64,000 bases of DNA from Clostridiales bacterium (GCA_004555205.1 SFIY01000016.1:9830-73829), one strand, 5' to 3'. Positions 50,182 through 59,237 are shown, counted from the first letter of the stretch. A program made the numbers and translations. The notes: generated by a model from the letters alone, not told the origin.

Positions 50182-51773
50182 GTTTCCTTCCTCCTGATTA
50201 CTTGTCCGGCCCTTGCGCCGGTGATTTGACCGTCCTCCAGCGCCACAACGCCGTTTACGATCACATATCGCATACCCTGCGCCAAACGGCAGGGGTCTTC
50301 GTAGGTGCCGGGTTCGTTCAGCTCACGGAGCGCAAACACATTGATGTCCGCGTCCATGCCCACCGCCAGACAGCCCTTGCCCTGTATCCGCAGCGCCTGT
50401 GCAGGCCCCTGCGTCATCTTATGTACGGCTTCCTCCACGCTCAGCGTGCCCTTTTCCCGCACGAAGCGGGTCAGCAGGTGGGTAAAGGCGCCGTATACGC
50501 GGGGATGGAGCTGTCCCTCCGTAGGATAGGTGGCATCGGAGATCAAATTGCTCTTCTCGTCGCGCAAAATGGCGGCAATGTCGTCCTCGGAGGCCATAAA
50601 GTCGATCATGGTAATCTCGCAGTGCTCGCTCACCAGCAAATCGCAGCAGGCCTCCAACGGCGCTTTGCCCATCATGCGCCCAATCTCGGCCAGACTCTTG
50701 CCCTGATAAATGTGGTTTTCCCTGCGGTGCAGGCTGGTAAGGTAAATGCCGTCCCAGCCGGCAAGACCGGCAATATTGTCAAAGCCCGCGCCGCTTTTGA
50801 TCCGCTCTGCCAGCGCCTTGCGCACGGCAGGGTCCTTCAGCCGCTCGGTCACCGCGTCCGGACCGCCGGTAAGATAGTCCGGCGGCAGAATATGCAGCAG
50901 TTGGGTGGACCCGGCCGTATAGGGATATACATCGCAGCTCACATCCATGCCTTCCCTGCGGGCCTGTGCCAGCATTTGCAGTGCCTGCGGGATCTTTTTG
51001 CCCCAGTTGTCCCGGCCCATGGCCTTGAGGTGGCTGATATGCACGGGGATGTCCAATGTCCGGGCCACCGCGAGCATTTCCTCCAGCGCCTCACACACAC
51101 CGCCGCCCTCCTGGCGCATATGCACGGTAACGGGAATGTTTCGCCCGGCAAGAGGCCGCAGTACCTCTATCAGCTCGGCAGTGGTATAAAAGCACTCCGG
51201 CGCGTAGCCAAGACCCAGCGACACGCCCAGCGCGCCGTCCTGCAGGGCACGCTCCATAGAAGCGCGGATCGTCTCGCAGTGCGATTTCTCCAGACGCTCC
51301 ACCTGGTAGCCGGCCGCATCGGCGCGCAGGACCCCTGCGCCCACCAGCATCCCCACATGGAGGGGCAGGTCATGGAGTCGGCTCAGATAGCCTGCCATAC
51401 TGTCGGTACGGATGTGGGGCGGCACTTCGCCGGTAATGGGGCTGAGATACGACAGGATTTCCGCCCTGTGTGTATCGCCAAAAGGCGCCGCAGACAGGCC
51501 GCAGTTGCCGTTGACGATGGTCGTCAGACCCTGGGACAGCTCCAAGTCGCCGAAATGCGGCCGGAACACTGCCGCGTCGGCATGGCGGTGGATGTCAATA
51601 AAGCCGGGCGTCACCAGTCGGCCCGATGCGTCAATGGTGCGCTGTGCGGCGGCGCCAGGCAGCATACCGACGGCGGCAATTTTGCCGCCCTGTACCGCCA
51701 CATCGGCGCGGCGCGCCGCGCTGCCGGTGCCGTCAATGACCATACCGCCGCGTATCAGCAAATCATATATCAT
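50178..51773 (-). CDS. N-acyl-D-amino-acid deacylase (D-aminoacylase)
   Basis: 531 residues, amidohydrolase superfamily. Seen: N-terminal beta sandwich IRGGMVIDGTGSAARRADVA, metal site GFIDIHRHADA (HxH near 60-70), NGNCGLSAAPF (bridging Cys), VTVHMRQEGGG, ISHLKAMG, late metal Asp in SDATYPTEGQLHPRVYG. Hydrolyses N-acyl-D-amino acids (or D-dipeptides), as may arise from peptidoglycan. Four-base overlaps with both the kinase upstream and the M20 gene downstream show tight co-translation. Confidence 0.9.
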   Translation of the reverse strand: MIYDLLIRGGMVIDGTGSAARRADVAVQGGKIAAVGMLPGAAAQRTIDASGRLVTPGFIDIHRHADAAVFRPHFGDLELSQGLTTIVNGNCGLSAAPFGDTHRAEILSYLSPITGEVPPHIRTDSMAGYLSRLHDLPLHVGMLVGAGVLRADAAGYQVERLEKSHCETIRASMERALQDGALGVSLGLGYAPECFYTTAELIEVLRPLAGRNIPVTVHMRQEGGGVCEALEEMLAVARTLDIPVHISHLKAMGRDNWGKKIPQALQMLAQARREGMDVSCDVYPYTAGSTQLLHILPPDYLTGGPDAVTERLKDPAVRKALAERIKSGAGFDNIAGLAGWDGIYLTSLHRRENHIYQGKSLAEIGRMMGKAPLEACCDLLVSEHCEITMIDFMASEDDIAAILRDEKSNLISDATYPTEGQLHPRVYGAFTHLLTRFVREKGTLSVEEAVHKMTQGPAQALRIQGKGCLAVGMDADINVFALRELNEPGTYEDPCRLAQGMRYVIVNGVVALEDGQITGARAGQVIRRKET

Positions 51774-52951
51774 GGGGTTGCGCCTCCGTTCTGCAGGAGA
51801 AGTCTTACCGTAAACCGCGTGGAGCGCTCGTCGCTTTCACAGCGGATGATGCCTTTGTGTTCCTGCACAATGCTCTGTGCAATGGCCAGGCCCAGACCGA
51901 AGCCCTCGCCGCCGGAGCGGGATTCGTCCGCCCGGTAAAACCGCTCAAAAAGATGAGATAACTTTTCCGGTGGGATCGGCTCGCCGCCGTTTTCCACCGT
52001 CAGCACAGCGCGCTTATCCTGCCGCGTAAGCGTGAGATAGATGGGCGTGCCGGCCGGCGCATATTTAATGGCATTGTCCAGCAAAATGCCTGCCAGTTGC
52101 CGCAGTGCCTCGTCATTGCCGAGCACGCATAGTTCCTTTTCAATGCGATAGCGCAGCTCATGGCCCGCTTCAAAGGCCACCGGCTCAAACAGCAGCGCCG
52201 TGTCGGCCAGCAGTTCCGACCAATCCAGCGGCACAAGCGTCATTTTCCGTCCGTCGTCGGCGCGGGAGAGCGTCAGCATATTCTCCACCAATTTCTTCAT
52301 GCGCCGCGACTCGGAGCGGATATTGTCCACATACACATTCCCGCCGTTCTCGGCCAGCAGATCTGCCGAGGACAAAATCACCGTCAGCGGCGTTTTCAGC
52401 TCGTGGGACGCATCGGACAAAAAACGCCTTTGTGCGCTCCACGCATTTTCCACGGGCCGCGTGACAAAGCCGGAGAGCAAATAGCTGCAGCCAAACAGCA
52501 CCGCCAGCGCGGCAAGGCCGATCAAGAGCGAAGTGAGTACCAGAGAGCGGAGCGTGGCCTGCTCCAATGAGCTGTCGGTAAAGGCAATGCGGATCGTGGA
52601 AAAGCCCGTCTCGCGCAAATAGCGCAGGCGGTACGATGGCAGTACGCCGGCGTCGTCACTTTGCGCCATGCACTCCTGCACCACAGAGCGCAGGGTCGTC
52701 TCGTCCAGTTGATAGTATTCACTGCCGGAAATGCGCACCGTGCCGCTGGGAAAAACCTCCGCCACAAAGCACGGCAGGCTGCTATACTGGTACGACATCG
52801 CGCCGCTGAGCGCCTGCCGGAGCTGTTCTTCCGTATTTTGGCGCAGACTGGTACGGGCCGAGAGCACCACGCCGGCAAACACCGCCAGCAGCACCGCGGC
52901 GGCAAACAGCATATTCAGCCCCACGACCTTCCAGCGCAGTTTTCCGATCAT
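51770..52951 (-). CDS. Sensor histidine kinase
   Basis: 393 residues from ATG 52951 (GGAGGTGGCGGA upstream). Two membrane helices (about 8-28 and 152-172) enclose an extracytoplasmic sensor domain of about 120 residues with no recognised fold. HisKA with FLSDASHELKTPLTVILSSA (phospho-His near 200), HATPase with LLDNAIKYAPAGTP, GGEGFGLGLAIAQSIV. The start overlaps the regulator stop by four bases; its own stop overlaps the D-aminoacylase start. A sensor for peptidoglycan- or D-amino-acid-derived ligands is plausible from the operon but unproven. Confidence 0.92.
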   Translation of the reverse strand: MIGKLRWKVVGLNMLFAAAVLLAVFAGVVLSARTSLRQNTEEQLRQALSGAMSYQYSSLPCFVAEVFPSGTVRISGSEYYQLDETTLRSVVQECMAQSDDAGVLPSYRLRYLRETGFSTIRIAFTDSSLEQATLRSLVLTSLLIGLAALAVLFGCSYLLSGFVTRPVENAWSAQRRFLSDASHELKTPLTVILSSADLLAENGGNVYVDNIRSESRRMKKLVENMLTLSRADDGRKMTLVPLDWSELLADTALLFEPVAFEAGHELRYRIEKELCVLGNDEALRQLAGILLDNAIKYAPAGTPIYLTLTRQDKRAVLTVENGGEPIPPEKLSHLFERFYRADESRSGGEGFGLGLAIAQSIVQEHKGIIRCESDERSTRFTVRLLLQNGGATP

Positions 52952-53625
52952 TCCGCCACCTCCAGACAATACCCCACCAGCCGAATGGTCTTGATATGTA
53001 CCTGAGAGTGCAAATGGCTGAGCTTGCGCCGCAAGAACGACACATAGACCTCCACATTATTATCCTCGGCCTCCGAGTCGTAGCCCCAGACCTTCAGCAG
53101 AAGCTGCTCTTTGGTGACGATGATCTTACCGCTGCGCATGAGCAGCTCCATCAAATCGTATTCCCGGCGGCTCAGACGCACCGAGCGCTCGCCGCAGGTG
53201 AGCAGAAAGGTGCCCTGCTCCAGACGCAGATCACCGAAGGCAAGCCCGTCGTCACTGCGATGATCGCCGCCCCGGCGCAGCAGGGAGCGGATACAGGCCA
53301 GCAATTCCGTCGGCTCAAAGGGCTTGGTCAGATAGTAATCGGCGCCGCAGTCCAGTCCCCGCACCCGGTCAGACACATCGCTGCGTGCCGTCAGCATCAA
53401 AACGGGCAGCGCACTGCCGCCATCGCGCAAATGCCGCAGCAGGGAAAACCCGTCCATGCCCGGCAGCATGGCATCCAGCACCAGCAGATCGTAGATGCCG
53501 GAAGCGGCGCTGTCCAGCCCGTCAACGCCATTGTGGCAAATATCGGCCGTATAGCCATGGCGGCGGAGCAGAGCCGCCAGCGTGGCCGCCAAACGCACCT
53601 CGTCCTCCACAATCAGTATGCGCAC
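52948..53625 (-). CDS. OmpR/PhoB-family response regulator
   Basis: 225 residues: receiver domain (acidic pocket near 7-8, phospho-Asp in DLLVLDAMLPGMDG near 51, Lys in DYYLTKPF) and a winged-helix Trans_reg_C domain (VRLSRREYDLMELLMRSGKI, VYVSFLRRKLSHLHS). Head of the operon regulator-kinase-D-aminoacylase-M20-IMPase. Promoter at 53659-53687. Confidence 0.95.
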   Translation of the reverse strand: MRILIVEDEVRLAATLAALLRRHGYTADICHNGVDGLDSAASGIYDLLVLDAMLPGMDGFSLLRHLRDGGSALPVLMLTARSDVSDRVRGLDCGADYYLTKPFEPTELLACIRSLLRRGGDHRSDDGLAFGDLRLEQGTFLLTCGERSVRLSRREYDLMELLMRSGKIIVTKEQLLLKVWGYDSEAEDNNVEVYVSFLRRKLSHLHSQVHIKTIRLVGYCLEVAE

Positions 53626-53658
53626 GGTCTTTCCCTCCTTTGCCCTAAACTTTGTCCC

Positions 53659-53687
53659 ATTTTATACCTAAACCCCGCCGAAAGCAA
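53659..53687 (-). promoter_or_regulatory. Promoter of the two-component/D-aminoacylase operon
   Basis: Minus-strand TTGCTT (53682-53687), 17-nt spacer, TAAAAT (53659-53664). The -35 lies inside the loop of the inverted repeat 53670-53704. Confidence 0.6.
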
Positions 53688-53704
53688 TAGCCTCAGCGGG
53701 GTTT
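53670..53704 (-). terminator. Inverted repeat/terminator after the DUF4340 gene, overlapping the next promoter
   Basis: 9-bp arms AAACCCCGC / GCGGGGTTT with a 17-base loop, 18 bases after the DUF4340 stop. The U-tract is weak (TTTAGGTATAAAAT) because the downstream promoter is embedded in it. Confidence 0.6.
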
Positions 53705-53722
53705 ATAAGTCGTTATATGCCG

Positions 53723-54622
53723 TTACAGACCTTCTTTGGCAAGCGTCTTGAGCGGCTCTGCCAGCTTCGTGGACAGAAGGTAGATTGTGGTATCATCATT
53801 GACGGCAGCGTAGTAGCCGCCTCCACTGCGATACCAGCCGATGGACAGCGTAAAGGTTCTGTCCTCACCGTAGCTGACGGTCAATACGGCGGCATCCTTT
53901 GTCAGGCCGCAAATGCGCGCCGCGTCGGAAGAAGGACGGTAGTCCACGCAAGAGGCGATCTCCAGTTGGCTCAGCGCCTCCGTCACGGCCGTCATTTTCT
54001 CCGTAACATCCTTGCCCTCGCTGTACCACGCACCGTCTTTCACCGTGAAATGCTGCTCCTTTTCACCGTAGGTAACATCCAGCGCCGTCATGGTTTCCAT
54101 GGTCAGCCGGGGCAGATTGGGCAGCTGCGCCATATCATAGATACTGCGGCTGATCTGCTTCATGAGGGAAGCAGGGGCAAGGTAGACGCCGTTTTCCTCC
54201 GTTCCGTCAAACATATAGCATCCGTCGTCCGTCGTCTTGCCCAAATAGATGAAGGACTCATCGCCCGATGGGTTGCGCAGCATGATATACGCCTTAGCTG
54301 CCTCCAGACCGTACTCTGAAAGCTCCTTTGCCGGCGTAATGGGCGTCAGCTCGCTTAAGCCCTGCAGCGTATCCAACAGCTCCTGCACATAGCTTTGGTC
54401 CAGGGGGAAATCCGTGTCATCGAACCATACCCACCTGTCCCCGTCTTTCTGGAAACGCAGCGTTGTTTTGCCGTTGCTGCACACCAGCATGTCCGGGTCT
54501 TCCTGCACCTGGGGCTGCACAACATCCGGTTCTGCTTCCTCCTGTTTTTTCTCGCCGCAGCCGGTCAGCAGTGCCGCCATCATCGCCAGCACCAGCAGGG
54601 CTGCTATCCAATATCGTTTCAT
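53723..54622 (-). CDS. DUF4340-type lipoprotein
   Basis: 299 residues from ATG 54622. Lipoprotein signal with lipobox LLTGC (Cys near 22), an acidic linker, then two repeats of the DUF4340 pattern: TTLRFQKDGDRWVW...LDQSYVQELLDTLQGL...YGLEAAKAYIML and HFTVKDGAWYSEG...EKMTAVTEALSQLEIASCVDY...CGLTKDAAVLTVSYG. Extracytoplasmic, function unknown; in other bacteria DUF4340 proteins accompany gliding/ABC-type GldG systems, but no such partner is seen here. Single-gene unit with GGAGAATATCCC upstream. Confidence 0.85.
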   Translation of the reverse strand: MKRYWIAALLVLAMMAALLTGCGEKKQEEAEPDVVQPQVQEDPDMLVCSNGKTTLRFQKDGDRWVWFDDTDFPLDQSYVQELLDTLQGLSELTPITPAKELSEYGLEAAKAYIMLRNPSGDESFIYLGKTTDDGCYMFDGTEENGVYLAPASLMKQISRSIYDMAQLPNLPRLTMETMTALDVTYGEKEQHFTVKDGAWYSEGKDVTEKMTAVTEALSQLEIASCVDYRPSSDAARICGLTKDAAVLTVSYGEDRTFTLSIGWYRSGGGYYAAVNDDTTIYLLSTKLAEPLKTLAKEGL

Positions 54623-54733
54623 GGGATATTCTCCTCTTTGCATTTATTTTTACATAGTATACCAATTTTCTTTCCAAAAGGGAAGTAAAAGATGCGGCGA
54701 ATCCTGTCATACAATTTTATATGAAATTGGGGG

Positions 54734-54762
54734 TTGACATCAGCGGTGCAGTATGGTATCCT
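54734..54762 (+). promoter_or_regulatory. tRNA promoter
   Basis: Consensus TTGACA (54734-54739), 17-nt spacer, TATCCT (54757-54762), 17 bases before tRNA-Leu. Confidence 0.85.
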
Positions 54763-54779
54763 AATTGATGCCGACATCC

Positions 54780-54865
54780 GCCGGTGTGGTGGAATGGTAG
54801 ACACAGGAGACTTAAAATCTCCCGGTAGCAATACTGTACCGGTTCGAGTCCGGTCACCGGCACCA
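54780..54865 (+). tRNA. tRNA-Leu (anticodon TAA)
   Basis: 86 bases with encoded CCA. Acceptor arms GCCGGTG / CACCGGC pair fully, anticodon loop CTTAAAA carries TAA, a long variable arm (class II) follows, and the T-loop GGTTCGAGTCC is canonical. Confidence 0.95.
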
Positions 54866-54884
54866 ATCCGGTACCATTTTATAT

Positions 54885-54960
<76 letters not shown>

Positions 54961-54995
54961 TGTTGTGCAACCAAAAAAGATATTGCACCGGAAAA

Positions 54996-55026
54996 CCCAG
55001 AAACCACAACGGTTTCTGGGCTTTTT
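54996..55026 (+). terminator. Terminator of the tRNA transcript
   Basis: 10-bp stem CCCAGAAACC / GGTTTCTGGG with a 5-nt loop followed by CTTTTT. Confidence 0.88.
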
Positions 55027-55030
55027 CGTA

Positions 55031-55042
55031 CCCCGATTTTCA
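55031..55042 (+). repeat. 12-bp direct repeat, left copy (candidate attL)
   Basis: CCCCGATTTTCA, identical to 60243-60254. The two copies bracket the ardA/recombinase element. The left copy lies just past the tRNA-fMet terminator. Confidence 0.4.
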
Positions 55043-55105
55043 AGTGCAAACAAAAAGATATTTTTCTTTGTTGAGAGGACTTGAACTACCGACCCCCACT
55101 ATTTC

Positions 55106-55150
55106 AGGCGGCTTTCAAGAGGATTTTTCTTCCGAAAGCCGCCTTTTTTT
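55106..55150 (+). terminator. Terminator-like hairpin in the gap before ardA
   Basis: 11-bp arms AGGCGGCTTTC / GAAAGCCGCCT with a 17-base loop and a TTTTTT tail. No gene on the plus strand ends here, so it is probably left from a deleted gene. Confidence 0.7.
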
Positions 55151-55202
55151 CGTTTTCGCAGAAAATTTTTTCTAAGAGGTCTTCCCCCACATGTTCAGAA
55201 AA

Positions 55203-55233
55203 GAGGTTTGCCCTACATTTTGGGGCAAACCTC
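55203..55233. repeat. Inverted repeat in the gap before ardA
   Basis: 11-bp perfect arms GAGGTTTGCCC / GGGCAAACCTC with a 9-base loop, no T-tract. Possible regulator site or mRNA structure. Confidence 0.55.
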
Positions 55234-55260
55234 ACTTAACTTAATAACACCGTAATCTAT

Positions 55261-55305
55261 GGGCTGACTTTGTAGAAGTAATTCTATGAAGTCAGCCCTT
55301 TTTTA
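55261..55305 (+). terminator. Terminator/attenuator directly before ardA
   Basis: 10-bp arms GGGCTGACTT / AAGTCAGCCC, nested GTAGAA/TTCTA pairing, then TTTTTTATT; it ends about 25 bases before the ardA ATG. Expression of ardA from the left would have to pass it. Confidence 0.75.
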
Positions 55306-55329
55306 TTTTCTATGAAAGGAATGAGCACC

Positions 55330-56478
55330 ATGATCAAAATCAGAATCAGAAATGACGATCACGAGATCGACCTGCAGTTTCCCATCAGCGAAAACAAACT
55401 GTACGCAAAGCTTGCTGAGATCCACGCCATTGAGGGCAAGGATGCCCCGCAGTCAGCATTCGTGACAGAGGTCTATTGGCCGGAGGAACTCTCCATGCTG
55501 AAAGACCGCTTCGCCAATCTGGACGAGCTGAACTACCTCGCCAGGAGGATGGAGAGCTTCGACTACCACGAATACGATCAGTTCCTTATCGGCATCACCA
55601 AGCTGGAAAACCCCACCGAGAAGGATCTCATCAATCTGACCTTCAACCTCGACCACTTCACGCTGTGCAAGGATGTCAGCAGCTATGGAAAGATCGGCAG
55701 AGAGTATGTGATGAATACGGAAGGCGCCGTTCCCGCCCATGACGAGGATGATCCGAAATACGCTGCCATCGGCAAGGCTCTCATCGACCGAGGGCTGGCG
55801 CAGATCACCGCAAAAGGTTTGCTCATCTACAATCCCTTCGACGAGCTGACCGAGGTATACGACGGTCAGACCTTCCCCGAATACTACTATGAGAATACCC
55901 TTGCCAGCGCAGAGGTCAGCTATAACGGCCGTACCGAGCTGCTCCTGCTCCCCGGTGAAGAACTTGCAATCCAGAAGGCGCTTGCCCGGCTCGGCGCTCC
56001 TTCCGACAGCGACTGCGAGATCAGGTTCTGTCTCAGTAAGGGAGAGGATGACGCCTGGGAGGAACGCATCGAAGGCATCATCCGCTCTGAAGGACTGTAT
56101 GAGGCGAACAAAATGCTTCGCTTTCTGGACACCGGCGATATGGATTGGGGCAAGCTGACTGCCGCCGTCGAGCTCACAGATGCAAAGAGCGCCGCCAACA
56201 TCGGCACTGTCGCAGAGCATCTTGGCGAGTTTGCTTATATTCCCGACGCAAAGAGCGAATCCGACGTCGGCCATTTCCTCGTGGACAATGTGGAAGAATA
56301 CGAGATGAACATCGAAATGGAGGAATACTTCGACTTCTCCGGCTTCGGAGAGTATTTCGCCGAGGAACACGACGGACAGTTTGTGAACGGCGGCTTCGTC
56401 TATTTTGACAGCGACAGATCCCTCGATGAGTTTCTCGAAGAACTCGAGTCCGAGGACGAGGGCATGGATATGACTTGA
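55330..56478 (+). CDS. ardA: Antirestriction protein ArdA, long form
   Basis: 382 residues, about twice the usual ArdA length of roughly 165. Very acidic, as expected for a DNA mimic that inhibits type I restriction enzymes. The C-terminal part (from about 190) has the ArdA hallmarks FDFSGFGEYFAEEHDGQFVN and a preceding acidic helix region; the N-terminal half (IRIRNDDHEIDLQFPISENK, LYAKLAEIHA) looks like the fused family variant common in Clostridiales elements. ATG at 55330 is nine bases after AAAGGA; the ATG at 55312 lies before this site. Marks the region as conjugative-element-derived. Confidence 0.85.
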   Translation: MIKIRIRNDDHEIDLQFPISENKLYAKLAEIHAIEGKDAPQSAFVTEVYWPEELSMLKDRFANLDELNYLARRMESFDYHEYDQFLIGITKLENPTEKDLINLTFNLDHFTLCKDVSSYGKIGREYVMNTEGAVPAHDEDDPKYAAIGKALIDRGLAQITAKGLLIYNPFDELTEVYDGQTFPEYYYENTLASAEVSYNGRTELLLLPGEELAIQKALARLGAPSDSDCEIRFCLSKGEDDAWEERIEGIIRSEGLYEANKMLRFLDTGDMDWGKLTAAVELTDAKSAANIGTVAEHLGEFAYIPDAKSESDVGHFLVDNVEEYEMNIEMEEYFDFSGFGEYFAEEHDGQFVNGGFVYFDSDRSLDEFLEELESEDEGMDMT

Positions 56479-56479
56479 A

Positions 56480-57314
56480 AAAGGCCTCAGAGTCTTTAGC
56501 GTCGAAGATATACGCAAGTTCTCCTTCGCCTTCAAAGAGAAACCCTGTCATGCGGTATTTGCATTCGGTATTCCAGCCAAACAGAGAGAACACAGTGTCA
56601 CTGAACGCGGCTGAAGGAATGTCCCTTGGCTTCGGTCTTCCTCCGCATGTCTTGGAGATGAGAGAGCAGCTCCACAAAGTTCTTCGTTCCGAACTTTTTG
56701 ATACACTCCGTGCTGAACTTGATCTTACGATCTTGAAATGTCACGGTTGGATAGGTATATCCCCCGAAGAACTCCGTCCTTGTAATCTCAAAGCCGCGAA
56801 GATCGAAGTCACCGGCTTCCACCTGAATGGTCATCTCCTCCGGCTCCTGCGACTCGGACGGTACATTGTCGTCCTCGATGTATACGCTTTGCGCCGCATT
56901 CATGTAGTCCGCTTCTTTGAATCCGGCCCAGCGAGGATTGATAGTGACAAAACCTTTCAGAACGCCACTGTCGATCACGCGCAGCTCCGGAAGGATTGAC
57001 TTATTCCCATACTTCGCATTGTCGAGCATCCGCTGAACAGCATTAAAATCATCCCGAGACACAATTGCCGTGTGATGGTTGAAGTACCAGCTCTGCGGCT
57101 TCTCTCCGCAGTTCTTCAAAGTGCGATGAGTGCGGTAGTTTTCGGTATAGGTCTTGCGGGTCAGAACATCACCACAGTGACGCTCATTGCGAAGTACTGA
57201 AGCGACGCCGCTGGCTGTCCAGCATAGCTTTCCGAAATAGGACAGCCGCTCCTGTGCAATGAGAGTATCCGCAATCTGCTGTGTGGAATAGCCGTACAGA
57301 TACATATAGAACAT
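56480..57314 (-). pseudogene. Large serine recombinase, C-terminal fragment, frameshifted
   Basis: Reads MFYMYLYGYSTQQIADTLIA...SGVASVLRNERHCGDVLTRK...NHHTAIVSRDDFNAVQRML: the Recombinase domain and following segments of TnpX/Tn4451-like serine integrases. The catalytic resolvase domain (with the nucleophilic Ser) is missing at 57314. The downstream frame ends near 56598, while the family C-terminus (FSLFGWNTECKYRM, AYIFDAKDSEAFF) continues in another frame to about 56480. Inactive relic of the element's integrase. Confidence 0.85.
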
Positions 57315-58145
57315 GTGTCATCGTTCAGGACAAACGCAGAGAGCCTGCCGGATTCCCGAATGAGATTTCTGAGTTTGTCCAGTGGCTGATTGATGGAGTC
57401 AAAGAATGTATCGAGATGCTCAAAGCTGGAACATATAACGGCTTCATCAAAGAAAACCTGCCTCCGGAGCATCGAACTGGCAAGATCCTTCGCAAACATT
57501 ATTGGGATGTGTGGCCGGAGGCAAGAAAAGAGTTCTTTGAAGATATTTCCGCAGAGGACGTTGCTGAGTTTATTCGAAAGGCGTCTGCCCAGGGAGAAGG
57601 CTCCGAATCGCAAATACAACGGCTGCGACAAAACCCCAAAGGAACAGTATTACCTCCATGCGGATGGTCGGGACGATGGGCTGAAGGATCTTAATCCTGA
57701 CGATCCCGAGGCATTCCATGCCTGGCTCCATGACTACTCCCGCGGAGGCGGGCATCCCTGGGAAGTATGCAGAGGCGGCAACTCAACACATGTTTCTCTG
57801 CGGCCGATGGACGACAAAGACGGATATTTCCTCTATTTGGACGGGGACGCATGGAACAGAACCATTGAGACGGTTAAGTTCTATCTTGCCCTGACGAGAG
57901 CAGGAATTCCGGTGTATCTCATTGAAGCCCACACTCTGGCAGACAGACTGGCAGAAAAAGAGTGGATCGGGATCGTGCCGGATGGAGTGATGCCTGCATA
58001 TTGCGAGAGCTGGTTTCCCAACGAGCACATCATCGACTACATGAACCTGCCCTATGATGATCGGGAAAAGTTTCTTCCGTTTTGCGTGTGGTATGATGAG
58101 GAGCTGATCAAGCTTGTAACGGAGAAGGAGGCCGAACCGAAATGA
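57312..58145 (+). pseudogene. Hypothetical mobile-element protein, 5'-truncated and frameshifted
   Basis: The first part (to about 57590) reads DKRREPAGFPNEISEFVQWL...GFIKENLPPEHRTGKILRKH; the second, in another frame, reads KAPNRKYNGCDKTPKEQYYL through FLPFCVWYDEELIKLVTEKE to the stop at 58145. One extra G in the GGG near 57591-57593 would join them. The 5' end is lost at the junction with the recombinase relic (about 57312). No domain recognised; acidic and aromatic-rich. The next gene overlaps its stop by four bases. Confidence 0.7.
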
Positions 58146-58525
58146 GCGGAGGGTGTTGGAATTATATGAACGACTCGGCCGCAAGCGAAATCCTCGGGTA
58201 TCACATCTACGTCGGTTATGGATTGGACAGCGACAAGCATGAAAAGAACTATAAGCAGGTCGTAAGAGATAACCCGTTAGGAGATCCTGAAATCTCTGCT
58301 TTGGTGTATGACGTCTTTTGTTTGCTGCACTCCTATGATTGGGCAGAGTCCGGCGACACAGACATGGACGCCTATCAGAAAGACGTGGAAATCTTCAAAA
58401 GCCGATGGTTCAAAAAGGCGAGGAAAGATCGGATCAAAGAGATGATCGATATCAGCACCGAGAAACTCAAAGAGGATCTGTATCAGGCATTCGGATTTGA
58501 AACAGAAAGCAGCAGTGAACCATGA
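58142..58525 (+). CDS. Hypothetical mobile-element protein
   Basis: 127 residues, MSGGCWNYMNDSAASEILGY..., acidic, with a C-terminal amphipathic helix (KKARKDRIKEMIDISTEKLK). No recognised domain. AAGGAGG lies eight bases before the ATG, and the ATG overlaps the previous stop (ATGA), so the two were one operon. Confidence 0.7.
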   Translation: MSGGCWNYMNDSAASEILGYHIYVGYGLDSDKHEKNYKQVVRDNPLGDPEISALVYDVFCLLHSYDWAESGDTDMDAYQKDVEIFKSRWFKKARKDRIKEMIDISTEKLKEDLYQAFGFETESSSEP

Positions 58526-58598
58526 GTTCAATGACTTTTCAGCTTCATCCCGATACAATAGTCACAGACAATCAATCTTAATGACGAGGTGAATGTAT

Positions 58599-59237
58599 AT
58601 GAACTTGAAAGAAGCGTTCCGTTACCAAAACAAGCTCCAGTCCTTCATGGATGAAGCCCAGGGCATTCTGGATCGTGACGCCAATGTCACGAAGGTGGAG
58701 AACACCTATCTGCGGCACAAGGTGATGGCAGAAGCCGAGGATGAGACTGTCCTGATCGCCCCCGAAACCGAATACTATGAGCAGATCACCGATATCGCTC
58801 AGTTTCTGCTCTATCTGCTGAACGAGAAGGATAAGCTGTTCGCGGCAATCCGCACGGCGAAAGATGCCCTCGACATCGACATGGACAGCGAGGTCAGCCT
58901 CAATGCCACTCGACAGAGCATCGCCCGTACCTTCAAGCGGATGAACGATCTGCGCAACTCGGAGCAGACCATCTCTAACGGCGGCACCGGCTACCGTTTC
59001 AATGCTGAAGGCAATCAGATCTCCTATCGCTGCGACGTCAAGCGCGTGACTACGATCAACTATGACCGCAATGTCATCCGTGCCGAGCTCGGCAAGCTGA
59101 ACAGGCTGGCTGACGAGACTTCCACGAAGATCGATCTGTGCCTGGTCACATCCAAGGTGGACTATGAGCCGCCCTTCGATGCGAACTCCAGCTTCGCCGA
59201 AACATTCGAGGCATACACGGAAAACGCCAGGGCTTAA
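58599..59237 (+). CDS. Hypothetical mobile-element protein
   Basis: 212 residues, MNLKEAFRYQNKLQSFMDEA..., largely helical with IARTFKRMNDLRNSEQTISN and a C-terminal domain (YRCDVKRVTTINYDRNVIRAE). No family recognised; similar proteins occur in Clostridiales integrative elements. ATG at 58599 is preferred over 58593 because it is seven bases after GAGGTGA. Codon use looks like real coding sequence. Confidence 0.75.
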   Translation: MNLKEAFRYQNKLQSFMDEAQGILDRDANVTKVENTYLRHKVMAEAEDETVLIAPETEYYEQITDIAQFLLYLLNEKDKLFAAIRTAKDALDIDMDSEVSLNATRQSIARTFKRMNDLRNSEQTISNGGTGYRFNAEGNQISYRCDVKRVTTINYDRNVIRAELGKLNRLADETSTKIDLCLVTSKVDYEPPFDANSSFAETFEAYTENARA

